Positions 1 to 5,859 of a DNA stretch of 22,210 nt are shown here, piece by piece. Each line of letters opens with the position of its first letter. Positions within the stretch are counted from its first letter, which is position 1. This DNA is from an uncultured Sphingomonadales bacterium (GTDB lineage Bacteria > Pseudomonadota > Alphaproteobacteria > Sphingomonadales > Sphingomonadaceae). Location of the stretch: contig CAITOD010000025.1 of assembly GCA_903893935.1 (NCBI GenBank), positions 1 to 22,210 of the forward strand, in the 5' to 3' direction. The notes beneath the pieces were generated by a model. It searched no databases and was not told the DNA's origin. It saw nothing but the letters and a program-made list of their open reading frames with translations. A program made the translations under genes and the position numbers.

Positions 1-783
1 CTCGCCCTTGACCTCCGCCTTGAACGAGCAACCGACGCCGCAGTAAGCGCAGGTCGTGACGACCTCGCGCTCGGCCTTGCCGTGCTGGATGACGCTCTTT
101 TCGTTGAGCGTCGCGGTCGGGCAGGCCTGCACGCAGGCGCCGCAAGAGACGCATTCGGAACTGAAGAACGTGTCGCTGGCGAGCCCGGCGCTGACTTTGG
201 ACGCAAAGCCGCGCCCCTCGATAGTCAGCGCAAACGTGCCCTGCACTTCCTCGCACGCACGCACACAGCGCGAACAGGCGATGCACTTGGACGGGTCGAA
301 ATCGAAATAGGGGTTCGAGGTGTCGGTCGCTTCGCCGAGATGGTTGGCGCCCTCGTAGCCATAGCGGACGTCGCGCAGGCCGACATTGGCGGCCATGTCC
401 TGCAATTCGCAATCGTTGTTGGCGCTGCACGTCAGGCAATCGAGCGGGTGATCGGAAATATAAAGCTCCATCACCCCGCGGCGCAGCTTTTGCACGCGCT
501 CGGTCTGGGTGTGCACCGCCATGCCTTCGGCGACCAGCGTGGTGCACGAAGCCGGCGTGCCGCGCATCCCGTCGATTTCAACGAGGCACAGCCGGCACGA
601 GCCGAACTGCTTGAGATTGTCGCTGGCGCACAGCTTGGGGATCGCCCCGCCCGACAGCGCCGCCGCGCGCATGACGGTGGTGCCCGCCGGAACGCTGACC
701 GCGCGCCCGTCGATCGACAGGGTGACCGTGGTGTCGCTGTGGACGGCGGGCGTGCCGAAATCGGCCTGGGGTTCATAGCCCAT
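1..783 (-). CDS. fdsA: NAD-dependent formate dehydrogenase, alpha (molybdopterin) subunit, N-terminal part
   Basis: Partial gene: the first 261 codons are visible and the frame runs open off the left edge. FdsA is the catalytic subunit of the soluble formate dehydrogenase that oxidises formate to CO2 and passes electrons to NAD+ through FdsB. The visible part is the NuoG-like electron-transfer module. A ferredoxin fold has C52, C63, C66 and C80 for a [2Fe-2S] cluster. An H112-x3-C116-x2-C119-x5-C125 motif holds a His-ligated [4Fe-4S] cluster. Two ferredoxin CxxCxxCxxxC motifs follow (C167/170/173/177 and C211/214/217/221). The first cysteines of the molybdopterin-domain cluster (C245, C248, C252) are the last residues visible. 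The bis-MGD catalytic domain lies outside. The ATG at 783 is preceded by AAAGGA at 8-nt spacing and sits inside the end of mobA (11-bp overlap), which suggests coupled translation. Identity is firm; the fds rather than fdh symbol rests on the operon with fdsG and fdsB. Confidence 0.95.
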   Translation of the reverse strand, partial: MGYEPQADFGTPAVHSDTTVTLSIDGRAVSVPAGTTVMRAAALSGGAIPKLCASDNLKQFGSCRLCLVEIDGMRGTPASCTTLVAEGMAVHTQTERVQKLRRGVMELYISDHPLDCLTCSANNDCELQDMAANVGLRDVRYGYEGANHLGEATDTSNPYFDFDPSKCIACSRCVRACEEVQGTFALTIEGRGFASKVSAGLASDTFFSSECVSCGACVQACPTATLNEKSVIQHGKAEREVVTTCAYCGVGCSFKAEVKGE

Positions 784-1315
784 CGACGTGGTCCTTTGCC
801 TTGGCGAGATCCGCCGGAGTGTTGATATTGACGGGAACGCGAGACAGGCGCACCCCGCGCGCGCCGATCCGTTCGGCAAATGCGCGCAGCGAATGCCGGG
901 TGTCTTCGGCGAGCATGGCATCGAGCGCGCCGCGTGTGCTCACCGGCCACAGCCCGATCACCGGCGCATCGAGCGCATAAGCAGGCGCCGGCGACAATTC
1001 GCCGATCAGATCGCTCGGCAGATCGAACCCGTCGACCGGGATCGAGAGCACGGCGTCGAAACCGCGCTCCGCCCCATGATGCAAGGCGCCGTTGAGCCCG
1101 CCCAGCGGTCCCATCCCGGCCGCAGGACGATCCGCCACGACCGCCGCCGGCGCCGTGGTGCGCCCCGCCACCACCACGCCCGCGCATTGCCGGGTGAGTG
1201 TCGCCACTGCGCGATCGAGCAATGTGCGCCCGCCCAGTTCGGCAAGCGCCTTGTCGCCGCCAAACCGGCGCGATTGCCCGCCGGCGAGCACCGCGCCAAG
1301 CACGCGCTGGCTCAT
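773..1315 (-). CDS. mobA: Molybdenum cofactor guanylyltransferase
   Basis: A 180-aa protein of normal MobA length. MobA uses GTP to attach GMP to molybdopterin, making the guanine dinucleotide form used by DMSO-reductase-family enzymes such as FdsA; it acts in the cytoplasm. The N-terminal nucleotide-binding signature LAGGQSRRFGGDKA spans residues 10-23. A GPLGGLNGAL stretch is at 69-78, the metal-binding aspartate region PVDGFDLP at 93-100, and the C-terminal NINTPADL motif at 163-170, all typical of the family. The ATG at 1315 overlaps the fdsB stop as ATGA and has AGAGG about 7 nt upstream. The gene end overlaps the fdsA start by 11 bp. It therefore sits between two subunit genes of the enzyme that needs its product. 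A longer frame continues upstream of 1315 but only as a shadow of fdsB. Confidence 0.93.
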   Translation of the reverse strand: MSQRVLGAVLAGGQSRRFGGDKALAELGGRTLLDRAVATLTRQCAGVVVAGRTTAPAAVVADRPAAGMGPLGGLNGALHHGAERGFDAVLSIPVDGFDLPSDLIGELSPAPAYALDAPVIGLWPVSTRGALDAMLAEDTRHSLRAFAERIGARGVRLSRVPVNINTPADLAKAKDHVDGL

Positions 1316-2856
1316 TCCGCCGCCTCTTGCGCGGGCGCCGCAATGCCGAAATCCTCGGGAAAATGCCTGAGCGCCGACAGCACCGGATAAGGCGTGAACC
1401 CGCCCAGCGCGCAAAGCGAGCCGAATTTCATCGTTTCGCACAAGTCTTCGAGCAAGCTGACCTCTTCGGCCAATGTGCGCGGTGCCTTGCGCGCGTTGTG
1501 CATCTGCGGCAGCGCTTCGACGCGATCGGCCTCGCGCCCGCTGCGCGCGCGGATGCGGTCGATCACTTCGACCCCGCGAGTCGATCCGATCCGGCACGGG
1601 GTGCATTTGCCGCAGCTTTCGACCGCGCAGAACTGCATGGCAAACCGCGCCAGCGCGCTCATGTCTGCGGTGTCGTCGAACACGCTGAGACCGGCGTGGC
1701 CGATCAGTCCGTCGGCGGCGGCAAAGCTCTCATAATCGAACGGCAGATGGAAATCATCGGGCGTATGATAAGCCCCCAGCGGCCCGCCGACTTGCACCGC
1801 GCGCACCGGGCGGCCGCTGGCGGTGCCCCCGCCGATCTCCATCACCAGTTCGCCCAAAGTCACGCCAAAGCCCACCTCGAACAGGCCGCCATGGCGCACA
1901 TTGCCCGCAATCTGGATCGGCATCGTGCCGCGCGAACGGCCGAACCCCACCGCCGCATAAGCCGCACCGCCATGCGCCAGAATCCACGGCACCGCCGCCA
2001 AAGTCAGCACGTTGTTGACCACCGTCGGCTTGCCGAACAGCCCTTCGATGGCGGGCAGCGGCGGCTTGGCGCGCACTTCGCCGCGCTTGCCCTCGAGGCT
2101 GTTCAAGAGCGAGGTTTCCTCGCCGCAGACATAGGCCCCGGCGCCCACGCGCACTTCGACGCGGAACGGCGCAATATGCGCTGCGGCAAGTTCGACCGCT
2201 GCCTGCATTTTGGCAATCGCGTGCGGATATTCGCTGCGGATATAGACATAGCCCATGTCCGCGCCGACCGCGTGGCCGGCAATTGCCATGCCTTCGATCA
2301 GCATGAACGGATCGCCTTCCATCACCATGCGATCGGCAAACGTCGCGCTGTCGCCCTCATCGGCGTTGCACACCACGTATTTGCGCGCCGATACGGCTCT
2401 GGACACGGTCGTCCATTTGATCCCCGCCGGGAACCCTGCGCCGCCGCGCCCGCGCAAGCCCGACTGCGTCACTTCGGCAATCGTCGCTTCTGGCCCCAGT
2501 TCGCGTGCGCGCGCCAGGCCCGCCCAGCCGCCGGTGGCGGCATAATCGTCGAGGCTGAGCGGCCGGGTCTGCCCCGCGCGCGCAAATGTGAAGCGCTGCT
2601 GCCTGGCGATGAACGGATGCGCTGCAATCGCGCCGATCGACAGCGGGCTGTTGCCCGCCAGCACCGCCGCGACATCGCCCGGGGTCAGCGGGCCAAACCC
2701 TTCGCCCGCGATTTCGGCCAGCGGTTCGAGCCAGTGCATGCCCCAGCTCGAAATCCGCTCGACCGTGCAACCCGCCGCCGCGAAAGCCGCCGCCACCGCA
2801 TCGGCGCCGCAGGCGATCGCCAGCGCGTCGTCGCTGATCCGCACCACCACGCTCAT
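1312..2856 (-). CDS. fdsB: NAD-dependent formate dehydrogenase, beta (NADH/FMN) subunit
   Basis: A 514-aa NuoF/Nqo1-family flavoprotein that takes electrons from FdsA and reduces NAD+. The N-terminal ~100 residues are the short thioredoxin-like domain of Fds beta subunits, with the family motif WLEPL at 42-46; its only cysteines, C16 and C30, do not form a four-Cys [2Fe-2S] pattern. The FMN/NAD site is marked by GLRGRGGAGFPAG (133-145), NADEGDS (164-170) and GAGAYVCGEETSL (238-250). An SLBB-like stretch lies around 312-345. The C-terminal [4Fe-4S] ligands are ESCGKCTPC (C415, C418, C421) and C482 in GSLCALGG. The start at 2856 overlaps the fdsG stop by 4 bp and has GGAG about 10 nt upstream; the open frame further upstream is fdsG in another frame. 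The end overlaps mobA by 4 bp. A loop at 438-462 between the cysteine ligands looks longer than usual. Confidence 0.96.
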   Translation of the reverse strand: MSVVVRISDDALAIACGADAVAAAFAAAGCTVERISSWGMHWLEPLAEIAGEGFGPLTPGDVAAVLAGNSPLSIGAIAAHPFIARQQRFTFARAGQTRPLSLDDYAATGGWAGLARARELGPEATIAEVTQSGLRGRGGAGFPAGIKWTTVSRAVSARKYVVCNADEGDSATFADRMVMEGDPFMLIEGMAIAGHAVGADMGYVYIRSEYPHAIAKMQAAVELAAAHIAPFRVEVRVGAGAYVCGEETSLLNSLEGKRGEVRAKPPLPAIEGLFGKPTVVNNVLTLAAVPWILAHGGAAYAAVGFGRSRGTMPIQIAGNVRHGGLFEVGFGVTLGELVMEIGGGTASGRPVRAVQVGGPLGAYHTPDDFHLPFDYESFAAADGLIGHAGLSVFDDTADMSALARFAMQFCAVESCGKCTPCRIGSTRGVEVIDRIRARSGREADRVEALPQMHNARKAPRTLAEEVSLLEDLCETMKFGSLCALGGFTPYPVLSALRHFPEDFGIAAPAQEAAE

Positions 2857-3296
2857 GCCACGCACTCCACCAGGGCGGCGAACTTTGTCGCATCGAGCCG
2901 CGCGTGCAAGGTATCGCCGACCATCGCATTGGGCCCGACCGAGCACAGCCCGAGGCAATAGACGGGCTCGATCGCCACGCGCGTTTCGCCTGCCAGCGTG
3001 GCCGCCAGCGCCTCGACCCCGCGCGCCTGGCAGCTTTCGGCGCGGCACAGCTTGATCACCGGGCGCGTGTGCGGCTCGACATGGAAATCGTGGTAGAAAC
3101 TGATCACCCCGTGCACTTCGGCGCGGCTGAGATTGAGCGCATGCGCGATCGTCGGGATCACCGCTTCGGGCACATGGCCCAAGGCCGCCTGAATATCGTG
3201 CAGGATCGGCAGCAGCGGCCCCTCGCGCCCGGCGTGACGGGCAAGGATACGATCGATTTCGGCCTGCCGGTCGGCAGCGGTCATGGTCCTGGTCAT
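2853..3296 (-). CDS. fdsG: NAD-dependent formate dehydrogenase, gamma (NuoE-like [2Fe-2S]) subunit
   Basis: A 147-aa NuoE/HoxE-type subunit that carries a [2Fe-2S] cluster and docks on FdsB in the soluble formate dehydrogenase. The four cluster ligands fit the family pattern: C84-x4-C89 and C114-x3-C118, in LCRAESC and YCLGLC. The helical start and the HGVISFYHDF stretch (62-71) are characteristic. It is the first structural gene of the operon, 50 bp after the LysR gene, and overlaps fdsB by 4 bp. The start is uncertain between the ATG at 3296, which has only a weak ribosome-binding site, and the ATG at 3284 (four residues shorter), which has an AGGA about 4 nt ahead. The longer form is given. 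Function is firm. Confidence 0.95.
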   Translation of the reverse strand: MTRTMTAADRQAEIDRILARHAGREGPLLPILHDIQAALGHVPEAVIPTIAHALNLSRAEVHGVISFYHDFHVEPHTRPVIKLCRAESCQARGVEALAATLAGETRVAIEPVYCLGLCSVGPNAMVGDTLHARLDATKFAALVECVA

Positions 3297-3321
3297 GCAA
3301 ACTCGCGTAAGGAATGCGCGA

Positions 3322-3346
3322 CCTTGTGGCAATCTGCCCGCACAGG
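3322..3346 (-). promoter_or_regulatory. Imperfect inverted repeat between lysR and fdsG
   Basis: Directly after the lysR stop the minus strand reads CCTGTG, a 12-nt loop, then CACAAGG. This makes a 6-bp stem with one bulged A. Inside the loop a second small dyad, GGCA-GAT-TGCC, is present. There is no T-tract, so it is unlikely to be an intrinsic terminator. Its place, about 25 bp ahead of the fdsG start, would suit an operator or mRNA structure affecting fdsG. Function is inference and the symmetry is weak. Confidence 0.25.
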
Positions 3347-4258
3347 TCAAATCGAAAACGGCAAAGCCTGATAGGTTCCATCTATCATAAATGCGCGCGC
3401 CGCCGCCAGCGCCGCACGCGCGCGTGGCAGCGGCGGATCGCGGTCGAGCACGATCAGCCCCATCCGCCGGACCGGCTCGGGCGGATCGAGCGGCACGAAC
3501 CGCGCCCAGTCGAGCCCGGTCAGCAGATGCGCGTAACTGTCTGGCACGATTGCCGAAAATGCGCCCGATGCGACCAGTGCAAACAGCGCCACATGGCTGT
3601 CGGCGGTCGCGCGCGGCCGCACGGTGTGGCCGCGCGCGGCGAGCGCGCGATCGAGCAGCCGGCGGTAGAGCATTGATTCGTCGAGCAGGCACAGATCCTG
3701 CGCCACGGCTTCGTCCCAGCCAATCGCGGTGCGATCGTCGAAGCGGCCGCCGCGCCGGGTGAGAAACAGATAGTCCTCGCTCGCCAGCGGCACCGCATGC
3801 ATGCCCGCAGGCGCCTCCTGATCGAGATAAGTGATCGCAGCGTCGATCTCGAGCGCGGTAAGCGCATGGTCGATCGCGCGCGACGTGCTCGAGCGCACCG
3901 ACAGCACCAGATCGGGATTGGCCGCCAGCAGCACCGCACCGAACCGGCCGACCAGCGGCAGCGCGGCGGGGATCGCGGCCAGCGTAAACGGCCCTTCGAG
4001 CGGGGTCTCGGCCACCGCTGCGGTCATCGCCCCCATCGCGCCGAGAATCTGCTGCGCCCACGGCAGCATCGCCTCGCCATGCGGGGTCAGCCCTTCGAAG
4101 CGCCGATCACGATCGATCAGCCGCCGCCCGAATTCCTGCTCAAGCGCAACGAGCCCCGCCGACAGCGTCGGCTGCGACACCCCGCATGCTTCGGCCGCGC
4201 GCGCAAAATGCCGCAAGCGCGCCAGCGTCACGAAATATCGCAAGTGGCGCAATTGCAT
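3347..4258 (-). CDS. LysR-family transcriptional regulator, probable regulator of the fds operon
   Basis: A 303-aa protein of normal LysR length. The N-terminal winged helix-turn-helix covers about residues 3-60. The recognition region FARAAEACGVSQPTLSAGL is at 18-36 and the linker-helix start at LEQEFGRRL, 39-47. RRFEGLTPHGE at 52-62 is typical of the LysR subgroup often found next to formate dehydrogenase genes. Residues about 90-300 form the effector-binding domain. The ATG at 4258 gives the usual family start (MQLRHLRYF); the frame is open further upstream but is not LysR-like. It lies on the same strand as fdsG, 50 bp ahead of it, so regulator and enzyme may be cotranscribed. Formate as effector is inference from position. 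Confidence 0.9.
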   Translation of the reverse strand: MQLRHLRYFVTLARLRHFARAAEACGVSQPTLSAGLVALEQEFGRRLIDRDRRFEGLTPHGEAMLPWAQQILGAMGAMTAAVAETPLEGPFTLAAIPAALPLVGRFGAVLLAANPDLVLSVRSSTSRAIDHALTALEIDAAITYLDQEAPAGMHAVPLASEDYLFLTRRGGRFDDRTAIGWDEAVAQDLCLLDESMLYRRLLDRALAARGHTVRPRATADSHVALFALVASGAFSAIVPDSYAHLLTGLDWARFVPLDPPEPVRRMGLIVLDRDPPLPRARAALAAARAFMIDGTYQALPFSI

Positions 4259-4284
4259 CGGCGTGGGACCGCTTTCGCGCCCGC

Positions 4285-4872
4285 TCAGTCCGGCATGATC
4301 GCGCGCGCAACCGCATGCGGCCGGCGCCGCAAGGCGAAGCCGATCACGCCCAGCCCGACCAGCATAAAGGCCCAGGTACCCGGTTCGGGAACCGCAGCGG
4401 GCGTGGCGGTGCCGTCGAAACCGGGGTTCGCCGCAATCCCGAAATGGCCGTCTTCGTTCAGATCGAGCCCGTATTCGGCATCGGCTGTCCAGGCCACCGT
4501 GGTTGCCGGCGCGGCGCTCTGATCGTGCACGGTAAAGCCCGACAGGCCCGACCCGCTGGCGATCTGGTTTGAGGCGGTGAACCACACCTGGCCGTAGCTC
4601 AGCCCCGATGGCGCGCTGGTCCAGGGCGTGTCCCAATAGGCATTGTCCCAGCCCGTTGGCACGCCGGTAAGCGTGGTGTTGGTGCCGCCCGTCACGTCGA
4701 CCGCGAAGAAATAGATCTGGTTGCCGCCGCCGATCGCATTGCGGACGGTGAAATCGTAAGTCCAGTCATTGGCGGAACCCGATATCGTGTAATCGACCAG
4801 GACCGGGGCAGCGTGTACCACCGTGGCGGGCAGGCTCAGCAGCGCCAGAAGTGTCGCAAGAATGGTTTTCAC
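4285..4872 (-). CDS. Secreted PEP-CTERM (PEPxxWA variant) sorting-domain protein
   Basis: A 195-aa exported protein. A signal peptide covers residues 1-21 (VVHA cleavage region). The body at 22-160 has no recognised enzyme motif, is rich in Gly, Thr, Trp and Tyr, and looks beta-rich. At the C-terminus VPEPGTWA (161-168) is followed by a hydrophobic helix to 181, an RRR cluster at 182-184 and an unusually long tail. This is the tripartite signal recognised by exosortases, which cut near PEP and release or anchor the protein at the surface; PEPxxWA is the form common in sphingomonads. DxNxDG at D137/N139/D141 resembles a calcium-binding loop. The GTG start at 4872 is chosen because AGGGGGG lies 5 nt upstream and the signal peptide begins there; an ATG at 4902 would give ten more residues. 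No exosortase is in the window. Role unknown; EPS or biofilm links are family-level inference. Confidence 0.88.
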   Translation of the reverse strand: MKTILATLLALLSLPATVVHAAPVLVDYTISGSANDWTYDFTVRNAIGGGNQIYFFAVDVTGGTNTTLTGVPTGWDNAYWDTPWTSAPSGLSYGQVWFTASNQIASGSGLSGFTVHDQSAAPATTVAWTADAEYGLDLNEDGHFGIAANPGFDGTATPAAVPEPGTWAFMLVGLGVIGFALRRRPHAVARAIMPD

Positions 4873-4877
4873 TGTTT

Positions 4878-4884
4878 CCCCCCT
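4878..4884 (-). promoter_or_regulatory. Ribosome-binding site deciding the GTG start of the PEP-CTERM gene
   Basis: The minus strand reads AGGGGGG followed by AAACA and then GTG. This purine-rich stretch at 5-nt spacing supports the GTG at 4872 over the upstream ATG at 4902. Confidence 0.6.
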
Positions 4885-4982
4885 GATTGGCGACCGCACC
4901 ATGCGCCGTTTCACCGGCACCGCAGATGCGATGAAAATGCGCGTGGGCCTTCCGTACCGGCGTCGAGTCGCCAAGGCAAATT

Positions 4983-5002
4983 CGCGCCGGCCAATCGGCG
5001 CG
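4983..5002. promoter_or_regulatory. Perfect 7+7 bp inverted repeat in the divergent intergenic region
   Basis: CGCGCCG, a GCCAAT spacer, and CGGCGCG form a perfect dyad near the middle of the 231-bp region (4873-5103) between the PEP-CTERM gene (minus) and the prepilin peptidase gene (plus). Promoters for both must lie here unless they are transcribed otherwise. I see no convincing -35/-10 pair on either strand. The dyad could be an operator, or simply a GC-rich hairpin. No T-tract follows, so a terminator is unlikely. Confidence 0.35.
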
Positions 5003-5089
5003 GTTTGTGCCCAGCGTTTATCGATTTCTGCGCGCAAATTGCCACATTGCGGATATGGGCACCTGGCTGCGCTGCGTTGTGACAACCCG

Positions 5090-5094
5090 AAAGG
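5090..5094 (+). promoter_or_regulatory. Ribosome-binding site of the prepilin peptidase gene
   Basis: AAAGG lies 9 nt ahead of the ATG at 5104 and supports that start. It is the only clear Shine-Dalgarno-like sequence in the final part of the divergent region. Confidence 0.5.
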
Positions 5095-5103
5095 CTGCCG
5101 ATC

Positions 5104-5859
5104 ATGACCATTGCCGCATCTTTGCTTGCCGCCTGCATCGGCGCGGTGGTCGGCAGCTTCGTCGCACTTGTCGCCGACCGCTGGCCGCGCGGCGAAGATA
5201 TCGTCGTCGCGCCCTCGCATTGCCGCGATTGCGGCCGGCGGCTGGGCGCGCGCCAGCTGGTGCCGATCGTGAGCTGGTGCCTGCAAGGCGGGCGCTGCAG
5301 CTGGTGCCGGGCGAGACTGCCGGTCGATCTGCTGCTGGCCGAAGCGGGAGGCGCGGCGATCGGGCTCATGGTCATGGCGCAAAGCCCGCAGTGGCCGGGC
5401 GCGCTGGCGCTCGCCGGGCTGGGCGCGTCGCTGCTGCTGCTGGTGCTGCTCGATGTGCGCCATTTGTGGCTGCCCGATGCGATGACTTTGCCGCTGATCG
5501 TGGCCGGGCTGTCGTGCGGGCAAGGCGCGCTCGATCTGGTGTCCGGACCGCCGCTTGCCGACCGCGTGGCCGGCGTGGTCGCGGGCTACCTCGCGCTCGA
5601 AGCCTTGCGCAGGGGCTATCGCATGGTGCGCCACCGCGATGGCATGGGCGGCGGCGACCCGAAACTGCTCGCCGCGATCGGCAGCTGGCTGGGCTATGCC
5701 GCGCTGCCCGGCGTGGTGCTGCTGGCAGCGCTCGCAGGGCTCGGCTGGCCCGCAATCGAGGCGCTGCGCGGGCGCCAAGCCGGCGGCGATACACCCATCC
5801 CGCTGGGCGCGGGACTGGCCGTGGCCGCGCTGTTTTGGCTGGTGTTCGTCCAGCTCTAG
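5104..5859 (+). CDS. Prepilin peptidase / N-methyltransferase (A24 family, PilD/GspO-like)
   Basis: A 251-aa inner-membrane aspartic protease that cleaves type IV prepilin or type II secretion pseudopilin leader peptides at the cytoplasmic face; full-length members also N-methylate the new N-terminus. The N-terminal methyltransferase-type domain has the zinc-binding pairs C40/C43 and C65/C68. The peptidase domain has the conserved LLDVRHLWLPDAMTLP (115-130, with D117 and D125) and the GGGD motif with D185, which supplies a catalytic aspartate. At least six hydrophobic segments alternate with short loops. The GSFVALVADRWP start (17-28) is a recognisable family variant. Length is near the lower end of the usual 250-290. 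It is the only plus-strand gene and no pilin or secretion genes adjoin it. Whether it serves type IV pili, type II secretion or Flp pili cannot be told. Its stop overlaps that of the convergent giant exoprotein gene. Confidence 0.92.
   Translation: MTIAASLLAACIGAVVGSFVALVADRWPRGEDIVVAPSHCRDCGRRLGARQLVPIVSWCLQGGRCSWCRARLPVDLLLAEAGGAAIGLMVMAQSPQWPGALALAGLGASLLLLVLLDVRHLWLPDAMTLPLIVAGLSCGQGALDLVSGPPLADRVAGVVAGYLALEALRRGYRMVRHRDGMGGGDPKLLAAIGSWLGYAALPGVVLLAALAGLGWPAIEALRGRQAGGDTPIPLGAGLAVAALFWLVFVQL
5856..5859. other. Tail-to-tail stop-codon overlap (CTAG)
   Basis: CTAG holds the TAG of the plus-strand prepilin peptidase (5857-5859) and the TAG of the minus-strand giant exoprotein (5856-5858). 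The genes overlap by 4 bp, so there is no intergenic terminator, and any transcription end must lie inside the opposite gene. Confidence 0.95.

Noticed and set aside
1198..2961. Plus-strand open frame of 587 codons opposite fdsB
   Set aside because: It is the antisense of well-identified fdsB and mobA codons; composition is His/Arg/Ala-rich without motifs.
5001..5060. TTGTGC and TTGCCA stretches considered as -35 boxes for the prepilin peptidase promoter
   Set aside because: No -10-like hexamer occurs at 16-18 nt spacing; the only TAT-containing stretch is too close.
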